From Gemmata massiliana (GTDB lineage Bacteria > Planctomycetota > Planctomycetia > Gemmatales > Gemmataceae), in contig HG799465.1 in the NCBI GenBank assembly GCA_000531095.1, forward strand, positions 550,368 through 614,367: a DNA stretch of 64,000 bases, written 5' to 3'. Position numbers and translations under genes: made by a program. Below the pieces are notes generated by a model. That model was not told the origin of the DNA and did no database searches. It was given only the letters and a program-made list of their open reading frames with translations. This document shows positions 31,115 through 39,491 of the stretch, one piece after another. Within the stretch, counting starts at the first letter, position 1. The number at the start of each line of letters is the position of its first letter.

Positions 31115-31154
31115 GTGCGCTCGGGTTCCAATCGCGACCGGAACCCGAGCGCAC
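31115..31154. promoter_or_regulatory. Perfect 15-bp inverted repeat upstream of the ThuA gene
   Basis: The arms at 31115-31129 and 31140-31154 are exact reverse complements with a 10-base spacer. It lies in the 167-bp gap between two divergent genes, 11 bases before the AAGGAG ribosome-binding site of the ThuA gene. No T-run follows. It could be a transcription-factor operator, a 5'-leader hairpin, or a terminator for incoming transcription. Confidence 0.6.
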
Positions 31155-31179
31155 TGCAACTATCCAAGGAGCAATGTCG

Positions 31180-32073
31180 ATGTCACTCTCCCGACGCGCG
31201 TTCCTGGCCACGAGCGCCGCGGTCACCCTTCATTCGTCACTTGCCCATGCTGCGGACAAGAAAAAGAAGCTCGTGATGATCGCGGGGTCGCCGAGCCACG
31301 GTCCCGGTGACCACGAGTTCAACGCGGGCGTGCGCCTGATCGATAAGTGCCTGAAGGATTACCCGGGGCTGGAAACGATCGTCTTCCTCAACGGCTACCC
31401 GAAGGACGATTCCGCCCTCGATACCGCCGACGCGATCCTCTGCTACGCGGACGGCGGGGCGAACCACCCGCTCGTGCGCGAAAAGCGGCTCGAACGCATC
31501 GGCAAACTGATGGCAAAGGGCGTCGGGCTGATGTGCGCGCACTACGGCGTCGAGGTGCCCAAAGACCTGGGCGGCCCTGAGTTCAAGGACTGGATCGGCG
31601 GGTACTACGAGCACATGTACTCGTGCAACCCGATGTGGTCGCCGGAGTTCAAGGAGTTCCCCAAGCACCCGATCGCGAACGGCGTGAAACCGTTCAGCGT
31701 GAAGGACGAGTGGTACTTCAACATGCGGTTCCGCGACGAGATGAAAGGCATCACGCCCATTCTCTCCGCGAAGCCGGCCGACACCGTGCGCGACGGCCCC
31801 TACGTGTACCCACAGGGGCCGTACAAGCACATTCAGGCCGCCAAGGGGCAGCCCGAAACGATGATGTGGGCGCTCGAACGCGAGAACGGCGGACGCGGCG
31901 TCGGGTTTACGGGTGGGCACCACCACCGCAACTGGAAGGACGACAACTACCGCAAGGTCGTGCTGAACGCGCTCGTGTGGCTCTGCAAACTCGATGTACC
32001 GAAAGACGGCGTGAAGTCTGAAGTGACCGAAGAGGACATGCGCGCCAACTTGGACCCGAAGGGGAAGAAGTAG
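31180..32073 (+). CDS. ThuA-like domain protein with Tat signal
   Basis: 297 residues. The ATG at 31180 is 8 bases after AAGGAG; another ATG at 31174 is too close to it. Twin-arginine signal: LSRRAFLATSAAVTL. The body is a ThuA/glutamine amidotransferase-like fold (KKLVMIAGSPSHGPGDHEFNAGVRLI, ADAILCYADGGANHPL, MCAHYGVEVPKD, GYYEHMYSCNP, RGVGFTGGHHHRNW). In planctomycetes this family is tied to exported sugar or glycoside handling; the exact role is unknown. The last base of its stop codon is the first base of the next gene's GTG start. Confidence 0.88.
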   Translation: MSLSRRAFLATSAAVTLHSSLAHAADKKKKLVMIAGSPSHGPGDHEFNAGVRLIDKCLKDYPGLETIVFLNGYPKDDSALDTADAILCYADGGANHPLVREKRLERIGKLMAKGVGLMCAHYGVEVPKDLGGPEFKDWIGGYYEHMYSCNPMWSPEFKEFPKHPIANGVKPFSVKDEWYFNMRFRDEMKGITPILSAKPADTVRDGPYVYPQGPYKHIQAAKGQPETMMWALERENGGRGVGFTGGHHHRNWKDDNYRKVVLNALVWLCKLDVPKDGVKSEVTEEDMRANLDPKGKK

Positions 32074-33416
32074 TGACCCGGTTCCCGGCCCACGGCCCGG
32101 ACCTTCGTGCCCTGCTCCGCGCGTGCCACGCGGCCCCGGACGACGACACGCCGCGACTCGTTCTGGCCGACTGGCTCCAAGAACGCGACGATCCGCGCGG
32201 CGAGTTGATGCGCCTTCAGTGCCAAATCGCCGCATTACCCGCCGGCGCGCCGGAATACGATTCCCTGCTCCGTCGACATCAGAAATGGTGGGAACGGTAC
32301 TACTACAGGTGGTGGCGAGAAACCGGCAAGTTGATGTGGGACGAAGGTCCGCATGATCGCGGATTACCCACGATCGGTCACTACGAGATCGACGATTATC
32401 GGTTGAACGCGGGCGCCCTTCACGATCTCGTGAAGGCTCCAAAGAACCATTTGTCGGCGTTGATTGCGGACGGCTGGCCTGGGATGACTTGGGTTTTCGT
32501 TGAAGACCCATTCACTTACGACGGGATTGATCCGGCCACCGTGTCGGCGTTCCCGGAAGCAGTAGCGCACTTCACCTTCGGTCCGTTCCATGAACTGCCG
32601 TGGGCTGGAGCGCCGACCCCGGTTGGTGTTTGCTTCCCCGAGGGGATGACGGTCTGGCCCGCGCTCATCGACGAGGCCGCGAAGGTACCGAACCTGCGCG
32701 GGGTGTCGCTTGTGGGCACGCAAGCGTCTCCCGGCCTGTTGTCGCACCTCGCGAAGATCCCGGATCTGGAACACCTCGACCTCGGGAGCATGCGGCTCAG
32801 TGACGAGAGCGTCGGTCGGCTTACCCCACTTAAACGGCTTCGCACACTGATTGCCCCTGGCGCAACAATCACGAACGCTGGTGCCGCCGCGCTTGTAGGG
32901 TTCCCCGAACTGCGCCGACTTCGGCTCGGCGCGCGCCGGCTGACGGCCGCTGGTTATCGGGCGATCGGAACGCTTTCAAAATTGGAAGAGCTTGAGTTAG
33001 CGCGGGCCGATGACAACGCAGTCCGGCACCTGAGTGGGCTGACGCAGCTCAGACGACTGTTTCTGAACTCCACGAACGTCACCGGCCGCGGTCTGGAGAA
33101 ATTTTCGCTCCTCACGCAACTGAGCCTTGAGGGGACGCCCAGTGACGACACGGGATTGGCGTGCGTGGCCGGACTGAAGCGCCTGTATTTTTTGGAGGTG
33201 AGCGGAACTCGCATCACCGGTGCGTTACTCTCTCACCTCAGCAGCTTACCGTGGCTGCAGTACCTCGAAGCGTCACGAACGGCGATCCACGACGGGGATC
33301 TTCGTCATCTCGAATCGTTGAAGAGCTTACAGCGACTTGGCTTAGAAAACACGCGGGTGACGAAACAGGGGATCAATCGGCTTCAAAAAAAGCTGAGAAA
33401 CCTGAGTGTTAACTGA
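32073..33416 (+). CDS. TIGR02996 domain protein with leucine-rich repeats
   Basis: 447 residues, GTG start overlapping the previous stop codon by one base. Residues 10-50 are the Gemmata-type TIGR02996 domain (LRALLRACHAAPDDDTPRLVLADWLQERDDPRGELMRLQ). Residues about 210-440 are leucine-rich repeats of roughly 24 residues (L..L..LDLGSMRLSDESVGRLTPLKRLRTL and so on). In Gemmata this domain is found next to many repeat types, and its function is unknown; the repeats suggest protein binding. Probably translated together with the ThuA gene. Confidence 0.88.
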   Translation: MTRFPAHGPDLRALLRACHAAPDDDTPRLVLADWLQERDDPRGELMRLQCQIAALPAGAPEYDSLLRRHQKWWERYYYRWWRETGKLMWDEGPHDRGLPTIGHYEIDDYRLNAGALHDLVKAPKNHLSALIADGWPGMTWVFVEDPFTYDGIDPATVSAFPEAVAHFTFGPFHELPWAGAPTPVGVCFPEGMTVWPALIDEAAKVPNLRGVSLVGTQASPGLLSHLAKIPDLEHLDLGSMRLSDESVGRLTPLKRLRTLIAPGATITNAGAAALVGFPELRRLRLGARRLTAAGYRAIGTLSKLEELELARADDNAVRHLSGLTQLRRLFLNSTNVTGRGLEKFSLLTQLSLEGTPSDDTGLACVAGLKRLYFLEVSGTRITGALLSHLSSLPWLQYLEASRTAIHDGDLRHLESLKSLQRLGLENTRVTKQGINRLQKKLRNLSVN

Positions 33417-33427
33417 ACGTAGTCGGT

Positions 33428-33676
33428 TCATGGTGGATCGTACCCACCCCTATTCCACGGGTTGCAGCGGCAGATGCGCCACGCGCCTTTCGCGCACCCG
33501 TAGATCGGGCCGTGCTTCTTCACCGAGAGAATGAAGTACTCGCTGCACCCCGGATAGAACCGACACATCGGCGGCAGGATCGGGCGAATCAACTTCTGGT
33601 ACCCGCGCACGCACACGATCATCACCGCGCCGAACGCGAGCGCCGGTCCGCGCCAGATCCAGGAGAGAGATTTCAC
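33428..33676 (-). CDS. yidD: Membrane protein insertion factor YidD
   Basis: 82 residues. All the family marks are present: YQKLIRPILPPMCRFYPGCSEYFILSVKKHG...GAWRICRCNPWNRGGYDPP. It helps YidC insert membrane proteins. GTG start at 33676 overlaps the rnpA stop codon by four bases (GTGA), so it is translated by coupling to rnpA. Confidence 0.95.
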   Translation of the reverse strand: MKSLSWIWRGPALAFGAVMIVCVRGYQKLIRPILPPMCRFYPGCSEYFILSVKKHGPIYGCAKGAWRICRCNPWNRGGYDPP

Positions 33677-34395
33677 GAGGGGCTGCCCTCGTTGGAGGCA
33701 GAACCTACCCCCTCATCCCCCTTCCCTGAAGGGAAGGGGGAACAGGCATTCGGCACCTCTGTGGTTGACGCCAAGTCTGATGAGCGTGCCGGCTCTTTCT
33801 CCCCCTTCCCTTTAGGGAGGGGGGACGGGGGGGTAGGTCGTGGCTGTAACCCCGCCCCAGCCCCTCCCCTAAACGGAGAGGGGCTTAAAACGGCCGTAGA
33901 TTGCGTTGTGTCTGTTGGGTTTTGCTCTGTTCCCCCTTCCTTCTTAGGGAAGGGGGTTAGGGGGTTAGGTTGCCTTTGCTCCCCTTTACCTTTAGGGAGG
34001 GGGTTAGGTTGGCTTGGCTTGGGGCGCGGACCGTCGCGCAGCTTGCGCGACGCTTGGGTCGCCAGCTTCACCAGCGACGCCTTGAGCGCGTCGATGGCCG
34101 GGTACGGTCCCGGGCGCGGGATCATGATGTAGTCCGCGCCCGACGGTAAGTCGTGCTGTACGAGGCGGAACGCTTCGCGGAACAGGCGCTTGTAGCGGTT
34201 GCGCACGACCGCGTTGCCCACCTTGCGCGACACGGAGCAGCCGAGCCGCGGGTGCGGGAGGTCGTTCTCGCACGCATACACGATCAGCAGCCCGTCCGCG
34301 GACGAGCGCTTCCGCGCGTAGCACCGCTCGAACTCCGCAGGAGTCTTCATGTGGTGCGTTTGCGGGTACGTCAGCGGTTTGTCGGGCGCGGTCAT
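33673..34395 (-). CDS. rnpA: Ribonuclease P protein RnpA with repeat-derived C-terminal extension
   Basis: 240 residues, about twice the usual length. Residues 1-127 are the RnpA core: LTYPQTHHMKTPAEFERCY, then RLGCSVSRKVGNAVVRNRYKRLFREAFR (the RNA-binding RNR signature) and DYIMIPRPGP. RnpA is the protein cofactor that helps RNase P RNA mature tRNAs. From about residue 128 the protein is translated palindromic repeat: QPNPLPKGKGEQ, NPLTPFPKKEGG, PPSPLPKGKGEK, CSPFPSGKGDEG. The repeat insertion kept the frame and the GTGA overlap with yidD. The J-domain gene lies 25 bases upstream. No rpmH is seen next to it. Confidence 0.93.
   Translation of the reverse strand: MTAPDKPLTYPQTHHMKTPAEFERCYARKRSSADGLLIVYACENDLPHPRLGCSVSRKVGNAVVRNRYKRLFREAFRLVQHDLPSGADYIMIPRPGPYPAIDALKASLVKLATQASRKLRDGPRPKPSQPNPLPKGKGEQRQPNPLTPFPKKEGGTEQNPTDTTQSTAVLSPSPFRGGAGAGLQPRPTPPSPLPKGKGEKEPARSSDLASTTEVPNACSPFPSGKGDEGVGSASNEGSPS
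33702..33838. repeat. Palindromic repeat (family A), copy 2, inside rnpA
   Basis: Same order as the element at 1-159: aacctacccc..., a ccttccct/agggaagg hairpin followed by aacaggc, a spacer, then ctcccccttccctttagggagg and ...gggggtaggt. The outermost arms of the first copy (ggattgagagggag) are missing. It encodes part of the RnpA extension. Confidence 0.8.
33848..33971. repeat. Palindromic repeat (family B), copy 2, inside rnpA
   Basis: Same element as 5467-5584, with cccctcccctaaa..gagaggggcttaaaac on the left and ccccttccttcttagggaaggggg on the right. It lies 9 bases from the family A copy and is read through in the rnpA frame. Confidence 0.8.
33972..34012. repeat. Partial palindromic repeat (family A right half)
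   Basis: gctcccctttacctttagggagg followed by gggttaggtt matches the right half of the family A element. Third and innermost repeat piece in the rnpA extension, next to the conserved core. Confidence 0.6.
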
Positions 34396-34420
34396 ATCTC
34401 AATTCGCTACACGAAGGGAA

Positions 34421-35356
34421 TCATACCCACGGGGCTTCCGTGCGCAGATTCTGTGGGTTCAGTTTCGCGAACTCCTCGATCAGTTCGCGGCTCTTGTCGT
34501 CGACTTTCCCGCTCGGCACTTCCACCTTGAAGACCAGATACTGGTCGCCGCCCGAGATGCCCTTCCCGCGCAGACGCAGTTTCCGACCGCTCGATGTTCC
34601 GGGCGGAACAGTGACGGTCAGTAGCGCCAGTTTGCTCCCGTCGAGCGTGGGAACGTCCACCTTCGCGCCGAGAACCGCTTCGACCACCGTGAGCGGCACG
34701 TCGAGATAGAGATCGTTGCCTTCGCGCCGGAAGAACGGGTGCGGGGCAATCTTCACTTTGAGTAGCACCTCGGGTCCGCCGGTCGCGTCAGCCGGCACGC
34801 GGAGCCGCTTCCCCTCTTCGATCCCGGCGGGCACCTTCACGTCGATCCGGCGCCCGCCGACCTCCAGTGCGACGCTCCCGCCGTTCGCGGCCACGTCGAA
34901 CGGGACCGTCACTTCGGACTCGATCGGCTCGGCGTGTCGGCTCCGCGTTCGGGTTTTGCGCTTGCCGCCGCCGAAGATGTCACTCAAATCCGGACCGCCC
35001 TGCCCGCCCATCCCACCACCGAACATATCAAAGAGGCGCTGGGCGGCCTCCGGGTCCATTGCGCCGCCACCCGCGCCCGGGAACCCACCTCCGGGAAACC
35101 CACCTCCGGGAAACCCGCCGCCAGTAAAACCACTCTGCGGACCAGCGAACCCGAACTGGTCGTACTGCGACTTCTTGTTCGCGTCGCCGAGAATGTCGTG
35201 CGCGGCCTGGACTTCCTTGTAACTGGCGTCGGCCTGCTTATCGCCCGGATTACGGTCCGGGTGGTACTTCTTCGACAGCTTCCGGTACGCCTTGTTGATC
35301 TCGTCCGGCGTAGCGGATTTAGAGACACCGAGCACTTCGTAAGGATCGCGGGGCAT
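34421..35356 (-). CDS. J-domain co-chaperone (DnaJ/CbpA type, no zinc finger)
   Basis: 311 residues. J domain at 1-70 with the HPD motif (KKYHPDRNPGDKQ), then a Gly/Phe-rich region with four GGGFPGGGFPG units (about 75-120), then the DnaJ C-terminal substrate-binding domains (KVPAGIEEGKRLRVP, VLLKVKIAPHPFFRREGNDLYLDVPLT, LRLRGKGI). No CxxCxGxG zinc finger, so a type II Hsp40 that feeds clients to DnaK. It is upstream of rnpA on the same strand, 25 bases away. Confidence 0.93.
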   Translation of the reverse strand: MPRDPYEVLGVSKSATPDEINKAYRKLSKKYHPDRNPGDKQADASYKEVQAAHDILGDANKKSQYDQFGFAGPQSGFTGGGFPGGGFPGGGFPGAGGGAMDPEAAQRLFDMFGGGMGGQGGPDLSDIFGGGKRKTRTRSRHAEPIESEVTVPFDVAANGGSVALEVGGRRIDVKVPAGIEEGKRLRVPADATGGPEVLLKVKIAPHPFFRREGNDLYLDVPLTVVEAVLGAKVDVPTLDGSKLALLTVTVPPGTSSGRKLRLRGKGISGGDQYLVFKVEVPSGKVDDKSRELIEEFAKLNPQNLRTEAPWV

Positions 35357-35502
35357 TGGGGATAACTGTTGGTGAATGAAGCGCCGCTCCGCGCGGCTTG
35401 GTAAATTGTAGTGGTCCGGCCAACCGAACCGAAACCTCGTTCGTTTAGATTGGTACGGCGCCTGCTCGGATTCAGGGTATCGCCCCTCGGATCGGGGAAC
35501 TC

Positions 35503-36375
35503 ATGCGGCCTCACAAGACGCGCGGATTCACACTGATTGAATTACTGGTCGTTATCGCGATCATCGCGGTACTGATCGGGTTATTGCTTCCCGCGGTGCA
35601 AAAAGTGCGGGCCGCGGCCGCACGCATCTCGTGCAGTAACAACCTGAAACAGACGGCACTTGCGCTGCACGCCTTCGCGGGAGACAACGAACGGTTTCCG
35701 TCCGCGTTCGCGGGGCCGGATTTCAACGGCTCGTGGAGCTGGTCCACATATTTGCTCCCGTACATCGAACAGGACAATCTCTACAAGCAACTCGGAGTGA
35801 GCGCCAACACGCGATTCGGCGGCGGTCTGGTACTCGTTAACGCAACCGATGTTCCGGGCGGGTTGAGTCAGGTCAAAATCAAGACGTTCTTGTGCCCGGC
35901 GGACGGCGCCCCGGAGATCAACCCACAGCGACAAAACCACGCGACCTCGAACTACCGCGCGGTGTGCGGCCCGTACACACTCCCGACGATCCAGATGAAC
36001 TTCGACTTCGGTGGCATCATGTACCAGAACAGCCGCACGCGGATCACGGACATTACCGACGGCACGTCCAACACGCTACTCGTCGGCGAGTGCATCTTCG
36101 ACGTGTCCACGCAGAAGCGCGCCGCGATCTGGGCCGGAATGAGCGGTCAGCCCGGTGCGATCGTGCAGACCAGCGACACGATGTGGTGGCTGGACGCCGA
36201 CACGTCGCGTGTCAACGGCTCGGCCCCGCAAGCGTTCAGTTCGCGGCACAGCGGCGGGGCACAGTTCGGGTTCGCCGACGGCTCCGTGCGGCTCCTCCGA
36301 GAATCCAGCGACCCGGCGCAACTCCGGTGGCTGGCAGGACGCGCAGACGGGATGGTCGTCAGCGCGGATTACTGA
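35503..36375 (+). CDS. DUF1559 prepilin-like protein
   Basis: 290 residues. The type IV pilin-like N-terminal signal [30 protein letters not shown] is cleaved before FTLIE. The rest is the planctomycete DUF1559 fold ([86 protein letters not shown]). Exported pseudopilin-like protein, very abundant in this phylum, with unknown function. Confidence 0.95.
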   Translation: MRPHKTRGFTLIELLVVIAIIAVLIGLLLPAVQKVRAAAARISCSNNLKQTALALHAFAGDNERFPSAFAGPDFNGSWSWSTYLLPYIEQDNLYKQLGVSANTRFGGGLVLVNATDVPGGLSQVKIKTFLCPADGAPEINPQRQNHATSNYRAVCGPYTLPTIQMNFDFGGIMYQNSRTRITDITDGTSNTLLVGECIFDVSTQKRAAIWAGMSGQPGAIVQTSDTMWWLDADTSRVNGSAPQAFSSRHSGGAQFGFADGSVRLLRESSDPAQLRWLAGRADGMVVSADY

Positions 36376-36447
36376 CGAACCTGCAGCCCGATGGTTGTGT
36401 CCGTGCGGCATGGCTCCGTCCACGAACACAACACCCCTGGAGTGCGT

Positions 36448-37263
36448 ATGCACGAAGAGGCCGGTTTCCTGTCCGTGATCCGCCAATCGCCCGCCGACAA
36501 CACCGCCCGACTCGTATTCGCCGACTGGCTCGACGAACAAGACGACCCGAACTGCAAAATCAAAGCCGACTTCATCCGACTCGAACTCCACATAGCAACA
36601 ACCGAACAGGGCCTAACTCGGCTCCGGTGGTCCCAACGGCTTCAAAACCTTGCGGTGCAAATTGCTCCTCGGTGGCTCGCTGTTGTAAGTCGTCCAAGAC
36701 TCGAATCCTGTCGAATGTCGCTCGGGTGCCCGAACCAGTGGGAACAGCTTACACCCACGGACGATGCGAAGGTGCGATTCTGCGCTGTGTGTAAGAAAGG
36801 CGCCCACTATTGCGAAACTCTTCAAGAAGCCCAAAATTACGCAGCGAACGGTGACACGATCGCCGTGACACCTGCTCTGGTGCGGTGGCTGTTCGATCGG
36901 CCGCCGCAACCGGGGCCGCCAAAGTACCTGGCTCCTCCGAGGCGGTTGAGGCGAATTGCGCTGAGCGCTATTCGGCGATCAGCTCCTGGCCGAACTCCGC
37001 TACCTGTTCGAGCAAGTCATATCAACGAGCCGATCAGCCCTATTCTGGTAGTCGAACGAGTTAATCGACCGGTGACTAATCCGCCAACCACCACCGAAGA
37101 GACTCCAGAACAAACACCAACGAACGATTCGCCCCAGTGGGAACCAGACCCACAGACCGAAAGTTACGACAACACGGGGCGCAAGAGTCGACAACAGAAA
37201 CGCCAGAAGGGACGCAATCAGAATCGCAATATCGAGCGCGAGAACTGGGAGGAGACGGACTGA
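36448..37263 (+). CDS. TIGR02996 domain protein with small zinc-ribbon-like region
   Basis: 271 residues from the ATG at 36448, which has GGAG about 6 bases upstream and starts the TIGR02996 domain (GFLSVIRQSPADNTARLVFADWLDEQDDPN..ADFIRLEL). A middle segment has four Cys (CRMSLGCPNQW ... VRFCAVCKKGAHYC), as in a small metal-binding domain. The last 100 residues are Pro/Thr/Gln/Arg-rich and disordered. Function unknown. It follows the DUF1559 gene on the same strand. Confidence 0.8.
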   Translation: MHEEAGFLSVIRQSPADNTARLVFADWLDEQDDPNCKIKADFIRLELHIATTEQGLTRLRWSQRLQNLAVQIAPRWLAVVSRPRLESCRMSLGCPNQWEQLTPTDDAKVRFCAVCKKGAHYCETLQEAQNYAANGDTIAVTPALVRWLFDRPPQPGPPKYLAPPRRLRRIALSAIRRSAPGRTPLPVRASHINEPISPILVVERVNRPVTNPPTTTEETPEQTPTNDSPQWEPDPQTESYDNTGRKSRQQKRQKGRNQNRNIERENWEETD

Positions 37264-37278
37264 CACGAGATCCGGGCG

Positions 37279-37974
37279 CTACGCTTGAGCCGTAGCGCCC
37301 GGGGCGATTGCGGGTGCGGACATCCGGTAAAAGAACACGCACAGTGAGAGTGTCAGCACGGCCGCGAAGAAGCACCAGACCGAGACGAAGGCGTACTCGT
37401 AAGCCGCCACCGCGACGAGTAGTGCGCTGAGGAGCATAAGCCCCGGGAGCCGCCCCAAAGTCTTCGGGCCGAACACCAACGGCACCACCACCGACATGCT
37501 GTACAGCACGCGCAAGACCAACTGCGGAACGTTCCGCGGTAGAGGTGCATCGGAGTACGAGTACAGAATCGAGTGGTGAACAACCCGGACCGACAAAAAC
37601 GAGTCCGGCCCGATCAGGAGCGGGAGGTAGAATGCCCAAAACCACCCGGACGAGAGCACAGTGAGTACAACGAAAAACCGTCTGGGACCGGGGCGTGTCT
37701 CGTTCACCGCGGCAATCAACGGCAACCAGAAGGGCCAGAACGCGAGCGCGAAAAACAGGAACGCGAGTGCCCCCGCACGAATTTGGGCGGGATCGCTCGC
37801 GTACAGCCCGAGCCACACGACCCCTTCCGCGATCTGCTGAACGGCGAATGCCAGCGGCATCAGCGCGATCGGGACCAGGCGCGGGTTCTTCAGCCACGCG
37901 GCGCGCAAACAGTAACCCGCGGCCGGGATCAGCGCCCCTCCGACCGCGAAACTCGCTTCGGGTGAAAAACACAT
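37279..37974 (-). CDS. Seven-helix membrane protein (DUF6629-like)
   Basis: 231 residues. It begins MCFSPEASFAVGGALIPAAGYC and has about seven hydrophobic helices, including the FAVQQIAEGVVWLGL segment that I associate with DUF6629. No catalytic motif is seen and the function is unknown. It is convergent with the TIGR02996 gene. Confidence 0.65.
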   Translation of the reverse strand: MCFSPEASFAVGGALIPAAGYCLRAAWLKNPRLVPIALMPLAFAVQQIAEGVVWLGLYASDPAQIRAGALAFLFFALAFWPFWLPLIAAVNETRPGPRRFFVVLTVLSSGWFWAFYLPLLIGPDSFLSVRVVHHSILYSYSDAPLPRNVPQLVLRVLYSMSVVVPLVFGPKTLGRLPGLMLLSALLVAVAAYEYAFVSVWCFFAAVLTLSLCVFFYRMSAPAIAPGATAQA

Positions 37975-37986
37975 TTCAGCGGCTCT

Positions 37987-38704
37987 TCAAGAAACGGTGC
38001 CGCGCTCGCAAGCCGCCGCGTAGGTGGCTTCGAGGTCGAGCTTCAGGTTCATCGCTCCACGAATCGGGACCGGGACCGTGGGCAACGGGAATCCCGATGC
38101 GACCGTGTAGTGCCACACCGCGAACTGTTCTGCGCCGTTATGCACTTGGGGATGAACGACGAGCACAGGGGCGTCGGTGCCGCGCGGCCGCTTGGTGATC
38201 GGGTACACCCCCACCAAACTGTGCAGGTGCGTGGCCCAACTCGCGGGACCGGGTAGCGCGTCCACGATGACCACACCCGCGCCGCGCGACATGAGTGCGG
38301 CCGCCCGCACCGCAAACGCGAGCGACGAGTCGGAGTCTGCCTTGTTGTCTGGAGTCACGAACATCACCACGGCCGTGACGCGCCGACCGTGGTGCGCGTC
38401 GGACACGTTCACACCCACGCGGTCGGTGAACCGGGCCGGTGCAACGAACGTCGGCGCCGGTGCGTCGAACCCGGGGTACTTCTGGTCCGTGTCCTGCCCG
38501 CCGGCGCTCACCACCGGCGGCCCTTGGGCGAAGCCCGCGATCTCCTCGCCCGTTTTCAGGCGCGTGCGATCGAGTGGCTCCGCGCGAAACCGCTCGGCGT
38601 TCGGCAGTTGCGCGTTCAGTAACTTCGTATAATGTATGCTATACGAAGTTATTACGGAACGGGTCGCGGTCGTTCTTCGTCCAGTCGATATCGAGCAGTG
38701 GCAT
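37987..38704 (-). CDS. DUF4058-like protein, broken by a sequencing-linker insertion
   Basis: The gene starts at 38704 (MPLLDIDWTKNDRDPF) and is cut at 38657 by a 37-bp loxP-like sequence that brings in a TAG stop. Removing exactly 38620-38656 gives one open frame of 226 residues (..NDRDPF then LNAQLPNAERFRAE..). The product ends LDLEATYAAACERGTVS, much like the neighbouring DUF4058 gene (LDLEATYAEACTRL), and both start MPLLD, so they are probably related or companion proteins. Function unknown. I believe the break is artificial and the gene is intact in the organism. Confidence 0.7.
38620..38656. other. loxP-like sequencing-library linker (artefact)
   Basis: 33 of the 34 bases of loxP are present (38620-38652), followed by TACG, the tail of the 454 Titanium mate-pair linker as I remember it. 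It interrupts a gene out of frame (37 bp), and its removal restores the frame. No recombinase or P1-like sequence is nearby. Confidence 0.9.
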
Positions 38705-38724
38705 CAGGTATCCTTTAATAGTGG

Positions 38725-39465
38725 CTATTCAGTAATACGGAGCCGCGTGCACGCTTCCGCATAAGTGGCTTCCAGGTCGAGGCGCACGCACCCGTAGCCC
38801 TTGAGTGCCAGGGGCACGGCCGGGAGCGCGGTCCCGACCGCGAGCGGCCAGGTCCAGAGGTCGATCAGGTCTTCTTTGTTCCGGCGCACCGGGCGGTACG
38901 CGGTGGCATAAATCCACGGGTCGTCCGGCATCAGAAATTTGTCGTCGTGCTCGGCCAAGCGGACGAGTTCGTTGTGCAGGTTCCAGTGCCGCGACGTCAC
39001 GATGTCGACCACAACGAGGCCGATCCCCTTACCAAGGTAGCTGAGACACTTCGCGGCGAACTGTCCTCGCTCGTTGGCCTCTTTCTTGTTCGACGGGCTG
39101 ACTAGTTCGACGACCGCCAGCAACTTGTAGTCGTCGCTCACGTCCCGGACTTCCACCCTAATCTCGGTCGGGAAACTCGCCGGCATGCTCAATGCGGTGG
39201 CCGGCGGTGCATACGTCTCGATCGCGAGTGCGACCGCGCCGGTAAGCTCATCACCATTACTGTTAGCGGCACGGTGCTCGTTCCGCTGCTCGTACTCAGC
39301 GACATCGGCCGAGACGCTCGATCCCAAATACATTGGGGCGTCAGCAACGAACTCCTTCGGCAGTCGGCGATTCAGATCGTCCGAAAGCGCGCTCGCCCAA
39401 CGCGAATGAAACGAGAGCCACGGGCGGCGCGCAATCGGTCCGTGAAAGTGGTCGAGCAGCGGCAT
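38725..39465 (-). CDS. DUF4058 family protein
   Basis: 246 residues. Typical DUF4058 start MPLLDHFHGPIARRPWLSFHSRWA and the block LLAVVELVSPSNKKEANERGQFAAKCLSYLGKGIGLVVVDIVTSRHWNLHNEL, which contains the E..S..NK pattern of a PD-(D/E)XK-like or Uma2-like core. Ends LDLEATYAEACTRLRITE. Function unknown; the family is common in cyanobacteria and planctomycetes. It precedes the related broken gene by 20 bases on the same strand. Confidence 0.85.
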   Translation of the reverse strand: MPLLDHFHGPIARRPWLSFHSRWASALSDDLNRRLPKEFVADAPMYLGSSVSADVAEYEQRNEHRAANSNGDELTGAVALAIETYAPPATALSMPASFPTEIRVEVRDVSDDYKLLAVVELVSPSNKKEANERGQFAAKCLSYLGKGIGLVVVDIVTSRHWNLHNELVRLAEHDDKFLMPDDPWIYATAYRPVRRNKEDLIDLWTWPLAVGTALPAVPLALKGYGCVRLDLEATYAEACTRLRITE

Positions 39466-39491
39466 CAGTCGTTCTCCTGGACGTGCTCATT

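Noticed and set aside
38619-38652. Natural loxP site of a phage or plasmid
   Set aside because: The flanking bases match a sequencing linker and the match breaks a gene that is otherwise whole; a second copy elsewhere carries a mate tag. A natural P1 site is far less likely.
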